Positions 1 to 10,975 are shown, numbered from the stretch's first letter. The stretch is 64,000 nt of DNA from Robiginitomaculum sp. (GCA_002733805.1 NVXG01000002.1:1-64000); one strand, 5' to 3'. The notes: a model not told the origin generated them from the sequence alone. Program-made: numbers and translations.

Positions 1-50
1 TGTTACAGCGCTCATTTTTTGGTACACGCCGCGTAAATCCATCGAGCGAT

Positions 51-1406
51 TTAGATAGCCGGATGCCCGGTGGCATTGGCCCACGGCGTAAAGCCAACAT
101 AGTGCTCCAGCCAGTCACGGGTCGATTCAGGATCAACACTTTGATCAATTTCACCAATTTTAATGGGCGGCGCACCCAATACCGGACTTAAGTGAAAAGC
201 ATAGGTTTTATGGAAGGTACGAGCCGCTTCCCGCTCTACCGCAAATTGAGCATAGGCAGCTTTCATGACAGATGGATTCTTGTCGGCAACCAGATCATAC
301 AACCACCACGAAAAAGGTTCGAACAATTCGCGCGGCGGCTTTTCTTGCCCCATGCTCTTACCAACATTACTGATGGCCTGATGAGCACCAAATGCCCAAA
401 CCGTCATGAACGCATCCCAAAATGGACGCCAGCTATATCCATTGTCTGCTTCTTCAACTTCGTGGCCCAAAGCTTCGCAATATTTGGCCGCCATCAGGAC
501 GGCTTTCTTACAATCAGGGTGTACCTCCCGACCATCTGGCGTCGTGGTACGAAATCCAATCCGGTACTTTATGCCCGATCCATCGGCCAGAAATGGCACA
601 GGCAAACCATGGTCAGTGGAGGCCATTTCGGCCATAGCCGTTTTACCATCACGCACCGAACGCGAGACAAACCCACGCACACTGATCTCCCAATCCGAAC
701 CATCGGCATCGGGCCAACGCCCACGAGAACCTTTCATGCCAAACAAGCCACAGCAGTTTGACGGAATACGGATCGAGCCGCCACCATCACTGGCTTGGGC
801 GAACGGCACGACACCGGCGGCAACTGCACAGGCCGAACCGCCAGACGACCCACCAGTGGAATGATCCGTGTTCCACGGATTACGGGTTGGCCCCATTGCC
901 AGAGGTTCCGTAGTGGGTAAAAAGCCAAATTCAGGGGTTGAGGATTTCCCGATAGAAACCAACCCGCCGCCTTCCATCACATCAGCAAAGCCAGCATTTT
1001 CTTTTGGGGTATATTTCAAGAAGGCCCGTGAACCAAACACGGTTCGCACCCCCTTGGTCGCCACCAGATCTTTAGTCAGGGTCGGAACACCCGAAAATGA
1101 ACCCTCGGGCAATGGTCCGGCCGCACGGCTTCGCGCCTGATCAAACGATGGCGTCACCATGAAATTCAGCGCTTTATTGGCTTGTTCCGCCCGGCCAATC
1201 GCCAGCTCCGTCAGCTCCAGCGAACTTATCTCACCCTTGGCAATCATTTCGCCTTGCGCGGTCGCATCCAACGCAAAGCGCGGCATTTTCTTTACCTTGG
1301 TTGGGGTAATGGCCGGTGCAATGGTCGGGTCGGTTTTGGTATAGGGCGCGCAAGCCCCCAATACACCCAAAGCAGCTCCTTGGATTAGCAAATCACGTCT
1401 TTTCAT
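51..1406 (-). CDS. Amidase signature family protein with N-terminal lipoprotein-like signal (LGAC); C-terminus appears truncated
   Basis: 451 aa; amidase motif STGGSSGGSACAVAAGVVPFAQASDGGGSIRIPS; ends at ...FTPWANATGHPAI*, where family members normally continue about 50 aa. Confidence 0.85.
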   Translation of the reverse strand: MKRRDLLIQGAALGVLGACAPYTKTDPTIAPAITPTKVKKMPRFALDATAQGEMIAKGEISSLELTELAIGRAEQANKALNFMVTPSFDQARSRAAGPLPEGSFSGVPTLTKDLVATKGVRTVFGSRAFLKYTPKENAGFADVMEGGGLVSIGKSSTPEFGFLPTTEPLAMGPTRNPWNTDHSTGGSSGGSACAVAAGVVPFAQASDGGGSIRIPSNCCGLFGMKGSRGRWPDADGSDWEISVRGFVSRSVRDGKTAMAEMASTDHGLPVPFLADGSGIKYRIGFRTTTPDGREVHPDCKKAVLMAAKYCEALGHEVEEADNGYSWRPFWDAFMTVWAFGAHQAISNVGKSMGQEKPPRELFEPFSWWLYDLVADKNPSVMKAAYAQFAVEREAARTFHKTYAFHLSPVLGAPPIKIGEIDQSVDPESTRDWLEHYVGFTPWANATGHPAI

Positions 1407-1441
1407 GTCTTTCCCCTGTTTTTATACATAACTTTCAAAGC

Positions 1442-2011
1442 CTAGGCGTGCTCCGGGTCCGGCCCGACCAATACCGACATGGCCAGTTTCGAATCCCGAG
1501 CGGAGCGGGCCAACGGACCGGATACAGCCAGATCCGCCGTGCTTAACGTACCGGGTGGTCCCGGAATATGCCCGCGTAATGGAACAATGCCAAAACTGGG
1601 TTTATGACCATAAACACCACAAAATGCGGCGGGCACCCGGATAGAGCCAGCCAGATCACTGCCCAATTCCAACGGGGTCATACCGGTTTCCAACGCATCA
1701 GTTTTGGGGATATGGGTTTGAAATTCCGGTGCGCCAGCCGTGGTGCGTAACCCTTCAGTTTCATAGGTATCTTTGATGGTCATGGGCAGACCATGCAAGG
1801 CACCAGTCGCTTTACCCGCTTTGCGGTCCGCATCGGCTGTTTTGGCCAGAGCAAAAGCGCGATCCCGATCGAATGTAATGATCGCATTGACCTTGTCATT
1901 GACTTGGTCGGCCTGACCCAGCAATTGCCCCAGCAACTCGACAGAGGAGAACTCTCCAGCCTCCAATCCTTTGAGTAAGGCTGTCGTATCCTGAAAAACC
2001 AAACCCGTCAT
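1442..2011 (-). pseudogene. Amidase remnant with internal deletion and C-terminal truncation
   Basis: Reads ...GLPMTIKDTYETEGLRTTAGAPEFQTHIPKTDALETGMTPLELGSDLAGSIRVPAAFCGVYGHKPSFGIVPLRGHIPGPPGT...; the NPW...GGSSGGSAAAL block is missing and the ORF stops after about 190 aa. Likely start at internal Met (MTGLVFQD). Confidence 0.8.
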
Positions 2012-2137
2012 ACGCGCCCACCCGATTAAATCTTCAGGTTGCACTCTGGGCAATTTCCAACAGGAAATCCAGACAAGTTTAGGGCTTTGGCCCGATCAAT
2101 AGGTTTTAGCGGTAGTATAGGGCTTCAAAGCAGCTCT

Positions 2138-2596
2138 TCAGCCGGTTGCCACAGCGTCCACTTCGATGCGGCCGTCCAGCACATCGTACATATTGCTGCA
2201 TTTCAATGCCGCAAACAGCCCGAAACGTCCCAAACGCATGCTGGCATTTTGAGCCAGTTCCAATACGGTTTGCAGCAATTCAAAATTCGCACTCTCATTG
2301 GCTACACCCTCATCCGAGGCCATATCGATCAACCAGTCTTCGCCATCAAATTCCAAAAACCCGTATTCACCGCCCTGCCCCAGCAGGTGATCGGTCACAG
2401 TTTCAACAAAAGCCCGCTTCCAAGCCTGATCGGTTTTTTCAAATGTTGCGCCAACCGAAAATAGGGTCTCGGCTTCTTCTCTGGTCGCAGGACCATCGCT
2501 AAACACCCGGCGTTGCACGGCCAAAGCCTCGCAAACGCTCATTGGTGAAAATTTTGAAATTTGCTGCGCCAACAGCTCACCACGACAAACACCCAT
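2138..2596 (-). CDS. Hypothetical protein
   Basis: ORF 2138..2641; probable start at MGVCRGELLAQQ; coherent protein-like composition, no family recognised with certainty. Confidence 0.55.
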   Translation of the reverse strand: MGVCRGELLAQQISKFSPMSVCEALAVQRRVFSDGPATREEAETLFSVGATFEKTDQAWKRAFVETVTDHLLGQGGEYGFLEFDGEDWLIDMASDEGVANESANFELLQTVLELAQNASMRLGRFGLFAALKCSNMYDVLDGRIEVDAVATG

Positions 2597-2690
2597 AACC
2601 CATCTCCTTGTTCCTGATCCTCTTTTCGGGACCATGAACAAGCAGGCTATCAGAACAGGGTTATTTTTCGGTTAGCGGACGTCGGAATTT

Positions 2691-4223
2691 TCAAAGCGGG
2701 ATATTATCGTGCTTTTTCCATGGATTGCTTAGCTGTTTGTTTTTGAGAGTCCGTAGCGCGCCAATCACCCGGCGGCGCGTGGCGTGCGGAATAATCACAT
2801 CATCGATATAACCCCGGCGTGCCGCCACAAATGGGTTGGCAAAGTTATCTTCATACTCTTGGGTTCGTTTGGCAATTTTTTCTGGGTCGCCCGCTTCGGC
2901 TCGAAAGATAATTTCCACGGCGCCCTTGGCGCCCATCACAGCAATTTCGGCCGTTGGCCACGCATAATTGATGTCGCCGCGCAGATGTTTTGATGCCATC
3001 ACATCATAGGCACCGCCATAGGCTTTACGGGTGATAATGGTCACTTTGGGCACTGTGGCTTCGGCATAGGCGAACAGTAGTTTTGCACCATGCTTGATTA
3101 GGCCGCCGCTTTCTTGTTTGGTGCCGGGCAGGAAACCGGGCACATCCACAAAGGTTACCAGCGGAATATCAAACGCATCACAAAACCGCACAAATCGCGC
3201 TGCCTTTTTGGAGGCATCAATATCCAGAACCCCGGCCAGCACCATCGGTTGGTTGGCGACAAAGCCAACGGTTTTGCCATCCATCCGACCAAAGGCCGTA
3301 ATGATATTGGCTCCAAAATCGGGCATAATCTCAAATAGATCACCCTCATCAGCCACCCGCTGCAAAACCTCTTTCATGTCATAAGGCATGTTGGGGTTTT
3401 CGGGGATCAGGCTATCCAATGCGATCTCATCGCGGTCCGCGTCGTCAAAATGCGGTCGAACCGGTGGTTTTTCTCGGTTGTTGGCGGGCAGAAAATCAAT
3501 CAACCGCCGAATTTGCACCAGCGCTTCAAAATCATTTTCAAAGGTGCCTTCGGCCACGCCAGACACTTTGCTGTGCATGGCGGCCCCGCCCAATTGTTCA
3601 TGGGTCACCACTTCATTAGTCACTGTTTTGACTACATCTGGCCCGGTCACATACAAATAGGAAGTATCGCGCACCATAAAGATAAAATCGGTCATGGCCG
3701 GTGAATAGACATCGCCCCCGGCGCACGGGCCCATAATCACCGAGATTTGCGGGATCACCCCCGAAGCCAAAACATTGCGTTGAAACACTTCAGCATAACC
3801 GCCCAATGCGTCCACGCCTTCTTGGATCCGCGCCCCGCCGCTATCGAACAAGCCAATGATCGGCGCGCCATTTTTGAGCGCCATATCCTGCACTTTGCAG
3901 ATTTTCTGGGCGTGAGCCAGCGATAGCGAGCCGCCCATCACGGTGAAATCCTTGGCAAAGACGTAAACCAACCGACCATTAATGGTCCCGGCTCCGCTGA
4001 CCACGCCATCTCCCGGCGTCTTGTTGGCTTCCATGCCAAAGTCAGTGCACCGATGTTCGACAAACATATCGTATTCTTCAAAGGAATTGTCATCGAGCAG
4101 CAATTCAAGGCGCTCTCTGGCCGTCAACTTACCCTTGGCGTGTTGACGCTCCATGCGCACAGCTCCGCCCCCGGCTCGTGCGACAGTGCGGCGGGCTTCC
4201 AGTTCTTTGATCAACTGATTCAT
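2691..4223 (-). CDS. Acyl-CoA (propionyl-CoA-type) carboxylase beta / carboxyltransferase subunit
   Basis: [44 protein letters not shown]..., [38 protein letters not shown]; upstream extension in the ORF track looks non-coding. Confidence 0.93.
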   Translation of the reverse strand: MNQLIKELEARRTVARAGGGAVRMERQHAKGKLTARERLELLLDDNSFEEYDMFVEHRCTDFGMEANKTPGDGVVSGAGTINGRLVYVFAKDFTVMGGSLSLAHAQKICKVQDMALKNGAPIIGLFDSGGARIQEGVDALGGYAEVFQRNVLASGVIPQISVIMGPCAGGDVYSPAMTDFIFMVRDTSYLYVTGPDVVKTVTNEVVTHEQLGGAAMHSKVSGVAEGTFENDFEALVQIRRLIDFLPANNREKPPVRPHFDDADRDEIALDSLIPENPNMPYDMKEVLQRVADEGDLFEIMPDFGANIITAFGRMDGKTVGFVANQPMVLAGVLDIDASKKAARFVRFCDAFDIPLVTFVDVPGFLPGTKQESGGLIKHGAKLLFAYAEATVPKVTIITRKAYGGAYDVMASKHLRGDINYAWPTAEIAVMGAKGAVEIIFRAEAGDPEKIAKRTQEYEDNFANPFVAARRGYIDDVIIPHATRRRVIGALRTLKNKQLSNPWKKHDNIPL

Positions 4224-4281
4224 TGGCATGTTCTCCAACTGAATGCTTAGCATTTTCGCAAGGTTACAGGCAAGCGATTGG

Positions 4282-4998
4282 CTATTCTTGCGCGGCCAGC
4301 ATAAAGCGGGTCGATGCTTCCAAAAAGGCCAATAGCCCATCGGCTCGCGCTTTGGCCTCTTCGTCCTCGCCCCATTGCTGAATTTGCCAGTCCTCTTCGA
4401 TCCGCGACAGATCAAAGGCTTGCTGCGCGCCGAGTTTGGCGTCCAACAGGGCAAAACCAAGCACGCACGACCCGAGTAATGCCGAAGCATGCAGCATTGC
4501 GGTCAGCGCAAATGGCTCCATGTTCAACGCCGCATTTCGCATGTTTTCTAGTGCATCGAGCGGAATATCGGGCGGAGTCAGGCTGGTGGAAACGCCGAGC
4601 CGCGCTCCAAATTTCTCTTCGGCCCAATCCAACCAGATATCCCACTCTTTAACTTGCAGCTCTTGTAAATCTAACGGCTCTGCCACGCGAAAACATAGTA
4701 AATCAGATGCCGCAAATCGAACCAGTTCGCCGGCGCTGGCCGCTTTGTTCATGCCCATATGGTCATGGGCCACATTGGCCAACCGACTGATCGGCATAAA
4801 GTCGGGCCGAATGGCCTCGGTTTGGGCCTCCCATTCCGCTGCCACCAGTTCGGCTAACGCCTTTGTCGGCAGGCGAAGCACAGAGCGCGCCGGCGTTCGC
4901 AAGGTTTTTTCATCCAACATGACGATCCATGATCGCCCCTCTGGTTGGCAGGAAACCGTCTTGAAAAATCGTTTGATGACTGGCTTATCTGATTTCAT
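4282..4998 (-). CDS. ATP12 family F1-ATPase assembly chaperone
   Basis: [36 protein letters not shown]...[12 protein letters not shown]...[10 protein letters not shown] pattern of ATP12. Confidence 0.9.
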   Translation of the reverse strand: MKSDKPVIKRFFKTVSCQPEGRSWIVMLDEKTLRTPARSVLRLPTKALAELVAAEWEAQTEAIRPDFMPISRLANVAHDHMGMNKAASAGELVRFAASDLLCFRVAEPLDLQELQVKEWDIWLDWAEEKFGARLGVSTSLTPPDIPLDALENMRNAALNMEPFALTAMLHASALLGSCVLGFALLDAKLGAQQAFDLSRIEEDWQIQQWGEDEEAKARADGLLAFLEASTRFMLAAQE

Positions 4999-6797
4999 AC
5001 CGGCACCGCATCAAAAGGAATGGTCATTCGGTGCTCCTTACCTCGGATCGGGTTAGTTCCATGCCACATATAAGATGGAAACAGTGCCAGCCACCCCGGT
5101 TTCGGCGCAAACCAAGTTTCGGCACTATCTGCACCGGGGATGGCAAACGGTGGTTCGCCAAATTTAATCCAGCCTTCCTTGGTTGGTGAATCGGGGACGG
5201 CTTTAGGCACTTGCGTATAATATGCGGCGCTGATCCACCCGGCGGGATGGACATGGTTGATGTGAAACCCGCCATCATTTAATCGAGCCGACCACGAGCC
5301 GGCAAATTTGTAAGACCCGGTTTTTCGCCGGTATAGAGGATGGGTTTCATCCTCTGGCATGGCATCAATATAGGCGCGAATCGGCTCGTCCAACGCCTGA
5401 TAATAAGATTGGATCACCGGGTTTTTGCAATGCAATAAATCAATGCTGGTTTGTGAACCATTACGTAATGACTGATAGAGCGGGTGCATGGAAAAATTGT
5501 GCAGTTTTTCTATCTCTGCACACAGTTCCTGATTGAACTCTTCTGTCGTTGCGTAGCCGGGCGGCGGCGGTAATGGACAGGGGCGAACCAGTTTGGCGTA
5601 ATCACATATCCGCTCATATTCCGGTGAGCCAAGCAACCGTAATGCACTGATCCGTAACCCGGTCCAGAACTGGTCATCAGGCAAAACCCGCGCCCCAATA
5701 TCAGCATGATGTAATGCTTGTTTACCCTGTCCCAGCATCAAATAAGCGCGCGACAGATTAGCCCGAGCCGGCAGGGCATCCGGGTTGATTTTTAAGACAG
5801 CTTCCGCATGAAATTTTACATCTTCCGGGGCATTGGCTTTGATATAGAAGTTAGCGAGAGCATGATGAAAATCTGGCCCCGCACCCAGTTTTGCCTCGCC
5901 GCGTCCGATGATCGCGATCGCCTGATCAATTTTATCCATTCTGGAGAGGGTTTCCCCGAACAACACATAGAGATTGCGTTCCTCTGGATATTTCTCGATA
6001 CGCTCTTCAAACAAGTCGTAAATACGATCGTTTTCCTTTTGCATAAATAGCAAATTGCTGACTTCCATCAGGCTGTCCTGATTGGTCGGCTGGATGGTCA
6101 GTGCTTCCGCAAAAGCCTGATGTGCCTCGTCAAAACGATTGAGTTTAAGTAAAATTTTTCCCTTGAAGTGAAAATGTGGGTGCCGGTCTGCTGGTGCAGG
6201 CTCAGTGCCCATCAGGACGGCCAGCGCGTCTTCACTTTGTTCATTACCATCCAATGCCTTGGCGTGATAATAGCCCAACCCCCGGCCTTGGTACGCACTG
6301 GTTTTCAGTACCTGAAAGGATTGTAGGGCCAACTCGGCATTGCCATTTTCCGTCTGGGCGCGAGCCTTTAATAACTGAATGTCCGGCGTGTCTTGATTGC
6401 CGGCAAACCCCTGGATCAACTCTAGCGCTTCACCCGGTTTTCCTGTGGTTAGTAAAAGTTCAGCTAATCTGGTCAGGGCTGGGAAATATTCAGGTTGGAT
6501 ACTCAAAATCTGCTGTAGCAATTTTTCAGACTTTGGAAATTCATTTTCCCGGAAATACAGCCCCGCCAGGGTATTCATGGCTTCCACATTTTGGTTGTCA
6601 AATGTGATAGATTTCTGGAAATACTGGACAGCTAGATCACTCTTTTGAACTCGGTCATAAATCAGTCCCAACAATTGGCAGGCCTTTGAAGATTTTGGGT
6701 ATTGCGCCAAAACTGCCAAGCACATGCGTTCTGCCTCAACAGCAGAGCCACCCTGCAATGTCTGCCAAGCATGGGCCAGTTGTTGGTCAGCGGTCAT
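4995..6797 (-). CDS. TPR-repeat protein with C-terminal putative 2OG-Fe(II) oxygenase domain
   Basis: N-terminal TPR repeats; C-terminal GGFHINHVHPAGWISAAYYTQVP...[33 protein letters not shown]. Confidence 0.85.
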   Translation of the reverse strand: MTADQQLAHAWQTLQGGSAVEAERMCLAVLAQYPKSSKACQLLGLIYDRVQKSDLAVQYFQKSITFDNQNVEAMNTLAGLYFRENEFPKSEKLLQQILSIQPEYFPALTRLAELLLTTGKPGEALELIQGFAGNQDTPDIQLLKARAQTENGNAELALQSFQVLKTSAYQGRGLGYYHAKALDGNEQSEDALAVLMGTEPAPADRHPHFHFKGKILLKLNRFDEAHQAFAEALTIQPTNQDSLMEVSNLLFMQKENDRIYDLFEERIEKYPEERNLYVLFGETLSRMDKIDQAIAIIGRGEAKLGAGPDFHHALANFYIKANAPEDVKFHAEAVLKINPDALPARANLSRAYLMLGQGKQALHHADIGARVLPDDQFWTGLRISALRLLGSPEYERICDYAKLVRPCPLPPPPGYATTEEFNQELCAEIEKLHNFSMHPLYQSLRNGSQTSIDLLHCKNPVIQSYYQALDEPIRAYIDAMPEDETHPLYRRKTGSYKFAGSWSARLNDGGFHINHVHPAGWISAAYYTQVPKAVPDSPTKEGWIKFGEPPFAIPGADSAETWFAPKPGWLALFPSYMWHGTNPIRGKEHRMTIPFDAVPV

Positions 6798-7774
6798 TCC
6801 ATCGCCTCAAACAGGTTCTGCGGGATTGAGCTCTCAAACCCCAACATATCCATGGCCTGTTTGAAATGCGGCGGAAGCGGACAGATTTGTGAGAATGTGC
6901 CGCCAGACGGACTTGGCAAAGTCAAAGACCACGCATGCAGCATCAATTGGTCTGGCAAGCCGCCCAACGGATCGCGATCACAGACATATTTGTGGTCACC
7001 TGAGATGGCATAGCCAATTTCGGCCAAATGAAAGCGCAATTGGTGGGTCCGCCCAGTTTCGGGGCGAAGCGCCACCAAGGCCGCTTTTTGTCCGGCACCG
7101 GAAACAACCGTATAGAGCGTCCGCGAATACTGTGCTTCGCGCTCCCCATGACGGCCCCAGACCATTTGTTCGCGTTCTTTGGGACCCATTCCCTTTTTCA
7201 TATAGCCCTTGATGGTCCCTTGTTCTGGGCGTGGGTTACCCAACACAATAGCCAGATAGGTTTTTTCCGCCTTGCGGGATTTGAACGCCTTGGCCAGTGA
7301 TGCGGTAGCGTTCGGGTTACGGCCCAGCACCAACAACCCGGAAGTATCGCGATCCAGACGGTGTACCAGTTTGGGGATATGCTCACCGTCACTTAACGCG
7401 GGTAGCATGCCATCAATATGACGCGGCGTGCCGGTGCCACCTTGTACGGCCAAGCCGGACGGTTTGTTCAAGGCAAACATATTCTGGTCTTCAAAGATCA
7501 CCATGGATTTGACCAAGGCGCTGTCTTTGGCATTGACCATGGGCCGGGTCGGAAGTTTTGGCACGCTTACATCGAACGGCGGCAAACGCACTTCCATTCC
7601 AGTCAGCAACCGGAAATTGGCTTTGGCTTTCTTGCCATCGACCCGGATATCGCCCTTACGCAAGGCTTTTTCGATCTTGCCCTGCCCTAAACCGGGCATA
7701 CGCCGTTTGATCCAGCGATCAAGCCGGGTGTCATTTTCATCGGCGCCGACTTGTATACTCTGTACCTTGCTCAT
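6794..7774 (-). CDS. RluA-family 23S rRNA pseudouridine synthase
   Basis: S4-like N-terminus DTRLDRWIKRRMPGLGQGKIEKALRKGDIRVDG; catalytic HRLDRDTSGLLVLGRN; TGRTHQLRFHL. Confidence 0.93.
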   Translation of the reverse strand: MSKVQSIQVGADENDTRLDRWIKRRMPGLGQGKIEKALRKGDIRVDGKKAKANFRLLTGMEVRLPPFDVSVPKLPTRPMVNAKDSALVKSMVIFEDQNMFALNKPSGLAVQGGTGTPRHIDGMLPALSDGEHIPKLVHRLDRDTSGLLVLGRNPNATASLAKAFKSRKAEKTYLAIVLGNPRPEQGTIKGYMKKGMGPKEREQMVWGRHGEREAQYSRTLYTVVSGAGQKAALVALRPETGRTHQLRFHLAEIGYAISGDHKYVCDRDPLGGLPDQLMLHAWSLTLPSPSGGTFSQICPLPPHFKQAMDMLGFESSIPQNLFEAME

Positions 7775-8154
7775 CCGGCAAACATCTTTCTGGCTATTAT
7801 CAGACCTAACATCAAGGCCAATACGGACAGCACCACAGAACTAGTGCCATAGAGCACGGCCCCACCCCACGCTTTACGTTGGATCATTTGCACCATCTCC
7901 AGTGAAAACGCCGAAAATGTCGTAAAACCGCCGAGCAGCCCCACACCAAAAAACAATCGCAAATCCTTGCCACCGTCTATTTCATAGGCCAACCAGCCAA
8001 TCAACAGGCCCATGGCGCACCCGCCAACCAAATTGACCGTAAGTGTAGCAATGGGAAATCCGGCATTCGGCCAATGCAATGCAAGCCGACTGACCATGTG
8101 TCGAGCCATCGCGCCAAGGCCGCCGCCTAATCCTATTAGCATGAGTGTTTTCAT
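7771..8154 (-). CDS. crcB: CrcB/FluC fluoride exporter
   Basis: GGGLGAMARHMVSR...TLTVNLVGGCAMGLLIG...GVGLLGGFTTFSAFSLEMVQMI. Confidence 0.95.
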   Translation of the reverse strand: MKTLMLIGLGGGLGAMARHMVSRLALHWPNAGFPIATLTVNLVGGCAMGLLIGWLAYEIDGGKDLRLFFGVGLLGGFTTFSAFSLEMVQMIQRKAWGGAVLYGTSSVVLSVLALMLGLIIARKMFAG

Positions 8155-8192
8155 GGGCGGAGTTCTACGCCGCCTCTAGCAAGCCCGCAAAC

Positions 8193-9500
8193 TCATTCTT
8201 CAGCTAATTGTTTGCGTAAATCCCGCCATTTGGCCAATCGTTCGGCTACAGCGCGCTCATAGCCACGCCCCGCCGGTTGATAAAACTCTTGTTGTCCCAG
8301 CTCGTCAGGAAAGCATGATTGCCCGGAAAAGCTATCTTCCGCTTCGTGGTCATACGAATATCCATCGCCATATCCCAATTCTTGCATCATCTTGGTCGGA
8401 GCATTTAACAAATGCTTGGGCGGGGCTAATGATCCGGAGCTGGCAGCCGCCGCCTTGGCCGCCTTAAACGCCGTATAGACCGCATTTGATTTGGGGGCGC
8501 AGGCCAGATGGATACATGCTTGGGCCAACGCCAGCTCCCCTTCAGGGCTACCCAACAACCGATAGGTCTCTACGGCTGCCATGACAGTTTGTAAGGCAGA
8601 TGGATCGGCATGACCAATATCCTCACTGGCCATGCGGACCATTCTGCGAGCCAGATAAAGCGGGTCTGCGCCACCGCCCAGCATCCGGGCCAACCAGTAC
8701 AGCGCCGCATCTGGGTCAGAACTACGAACTGACTTGTGCAGGGCCGAAATTAAATTGTAATGCTGTTCTCGATTGCGGTCGTATTGTATCGCCCGCTTCT
8801 GGACCAGTTTAGCCAAACCATCCGGGTCAAGCTGCGTATCGCCCTCCAAGGCCAGCACTTCTTCAGCCAGATTGAGCAAATACCGACCGTCACCGTCCGC
8901 CATGGCACACAGGGCCAAGCGGGCCTCTGTATCCAGCAACAGGCGTTTGCCGGTGCGCTGCTCCACCCGATCCAGCAGTTTGCCCAATGCTGGCTCGTCT
9001 AGCCGCTCCAGCACCAACACAGAACACCGAGACAACAAGGCACCATTTAGTTCAAAGGACGGGTTTTCCGTAGTGGCCCCGATCAGGGTAACCACGCCCT
9101 GTTCCACGTAAGGAAGAAAGCCATCTTGTTGTGCTTTGTTAAACCGGTGGATCTCATCAACAAACAGCAAAGTCCCCTTGCCGGTCTGTCGCCGTGCAGC
9201 GGCTGCATCGAATATTTTACGCAAATCTGCCACACCGGAAAACACCGCCGACAGCAATTCGAAATGTAAATCCGTATGTTTAGCCAGCAAACGGGCGATA
9301 CTGGTTTTGCCAACTCCCGGTGGACCCCACAGGACCAGCGAAGACAATCTTTGTTGCGCCACCATGCGGCCAATCGGCCCGTCAGCACCCAGCAAATGAT
9401 CCTGCCCCACCACTTCATCCAAGCAGGTCGGACGCAACAAATCAGCCAGTGGCTGCGGTGCGCTGACCTGTAATCCTGCTGCTTCGAATAAATTGCTCAT
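8193..9500 (-). CDS. rarA: Replication-associated recombination protein A (RarA/MgsA AAA ATPase)
   Basis: PLADLLRPTCLDEVVGQDHLLG; Walker A GPPGVGKTSIA; FVDEIHRFNKAQQD; IGATTENPSFE. Confidence 0.95.
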   Translation of the reverse strand: MSNLFEAAGLQVSAPQPLADLLRPTCLDEVVGQDHLLGADGPIGRMVAQQRLSSLVLWGPPGVGKTSIARLLAKHTDLHFELLSAVFSGVADLRKIFDAAAARRQTGKGTLLFVDEIHRFNKAQQDGFLPYVEQGVVTLIGATTENPSFELNGALLSRCSVLVLERLDEPALGKLLDRVEQRTGKRLLLDTEARLALCAMADGDGRYLLNLAEEVLALEGDTQLDPDGLAKLVQKRAIQYDRNREQHYNLISALHKSVRSSDPDAALYWLARMLGGGADPLYLARRMVRMASEDIGHADPSALQTVMAAVETYRLLGSPEGELALAQACIHLACAPKSNAVYTAFKAAKAAAASSGSLAPPKHLLNAPTKMMQELGYGDGYSYDHEAEDSFSGQSCFPDELGQQEFYQPAGRGYERAVAERLAKWRDLRKQLAEE

Positions 9501-9550
9501 GGGCGCAGTCTAGCGACCCCATCGTTTCAGGCAAAGGAAAAGGGCTAGGC

Positions 9551-10975
9551 TTATCTTCGAGTTCGGATCGTAGCTGAAATTTCACGGCCAGCGCGCTCAA
9601 TTCGCACCGGCCATCTGAGATTACCGTCTGCTGTTTTCAGTGCGCGCAACATATCATCGACCTCGATGATTTCTTCAGCATTCAGCTCAAGAATAATATC
9701 ACCGGGCCGAATGCCATAATAACTTGCAGCAGAGCGGGATTGCACGGCCAGCACCAACACGCCGTCGAGAAATGGATCCAGCCCTTTTTCTTCGGCCAAA
9801 GCAGGCGATAAATTAGCAATTTGCGCGCCGGCAAACGGGTGCTCACCGATCAGCTCAGTTTCTTGCCGAACTGGAATTTCAGGCGCGGCGCGGGTATTTA
9901 ACTCTTTGTCCATTTCACGGCCATCGCGCAAAATTTGCACCGGGATTTTCTCACCAACCTTGTGAATGGCCAGCCGGAAACGCAAACCCTGTTCCGTATT
10001 AATTTCCTGTCCATCAATGCCCAGCACAACATCGCCGCGTTTGATGCCGGCTTTTGCAGCGGCTGCTCCGGGGTAAATCTCTGAAACCAGAATGCCGCGT
10101 GGACGGTCCAACCCCAGCGAAGCCGACAAGTCGCGGTCAATCTTCTGCAATCGCGCGCCAAACCATGGCCGTACCACCTCGCCATCCGATATCGCCGATT
10201 CGACCACCCGACGCACCATGGCCGAAGGAATGGCAAATCCGATCCCGTTAGAACCGCCCGAACGTGACAATATAATTGTATTCACACCTAGCAACTCGCC
10301 TTGCATTGACACCAGAGCGCCGCCCGAATTGCCCGGATTGATTGCTGCGTCAGTTTGTACAAAAAATGCGTAATCACTGGCTCCGACATCGGTTCGGGCC
10401 AAGGCAGATACAATACCGCTGGTTACGGTTTGTCCGACCCCAAACGGGTTGCCTATGGCCAGCACCAAATCTCCAACTTCGGTTTTGTTACTATCGGCAA
10501 ACGACATGAAGGTCAGGGCTTCGCCACCCGTTTCAATTTGTAGCACAGCCAGATCAGTCTTTTCATCAGCCAGCAACAATACCGCATCATATTCGCGCCG
10601 GTCAGCCAATACGACCCGCAATTCATCACCGCCGGAAACCACATGATTGTTGGTCACAATCACCCCGTCTTCAGAGATGATTACCCCGGAGCCCAGCGAT
10701 TGCTGCACGCGTTCTTGCGGGCCAAACATGCCCCGCCCGAACATTCGTTCGAAAAGGGAAGAGCCACCAAACGGTGAACCAGAAGTTCGAATCGTTCGCT
10801 TGGAGTACACATTGACCACGGCTGGCGCAGCCAGCTTTACAATGGGTGCATACGATAACTGGGCTTGGACCTGGCTTTGCGGCACAACGCGCAAATCCTG
10901 AGCCGTACCGGGAAAGGGCATCGCGCAAAGGATCAACGAAACAGCCCAAGCTTTAGTGGGTAAACTTTTTCTCAT
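9551..10975 (-). CDS. Do/DegP-DegQ-like periplasmic serine protease with two PDZ domains
   Basis: Signal peptide; VTNNHVV, TDLAVLQI, GNSGGALVSMQGELLGVNT; two C-terminal PDZ regions. Confidence 0.95.
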   Translation of the reverse strand: MRKSLPTKAWAVSLILCAMPFPGTAQDLRVVPQSQVQAQLSYAPIVKLAAPAVVNVYSKRTIRTSGSPFGGSSLFERMFGRGMFGPQERVQQSLGSGVIISEDGVIVTNNHVVSGGDELRVVLADRREYDAVLLLADEKTDLAVLQIETGGEALTFMSFADSNKTEVGDLVLAIGNPFGVGQTVTSGIVSALARTDVGASDYAFFVQTDAAINPGNSGGALVSMQGELLGVNTIILSRSGGSNGIGFAIPSAMVRRVVESAISDGEVVRPWFGARLQKIDRDLSASLGLDRPRGILVSEIYPGAAAAKAGIKRGDVVLGIDGQEINTEQGLRFRLAIHKVGEKIPVQILRDGREMDKELNTRAAPEIPVRQETELIGEHPFAGAQIANLSPALAEEKGLDPFLDGVLVLAVQSRSAASYYGIRPGDIILELNAEEIIEVDDMLRALKTADGNLRWPVRIERAGREISATIRTRR

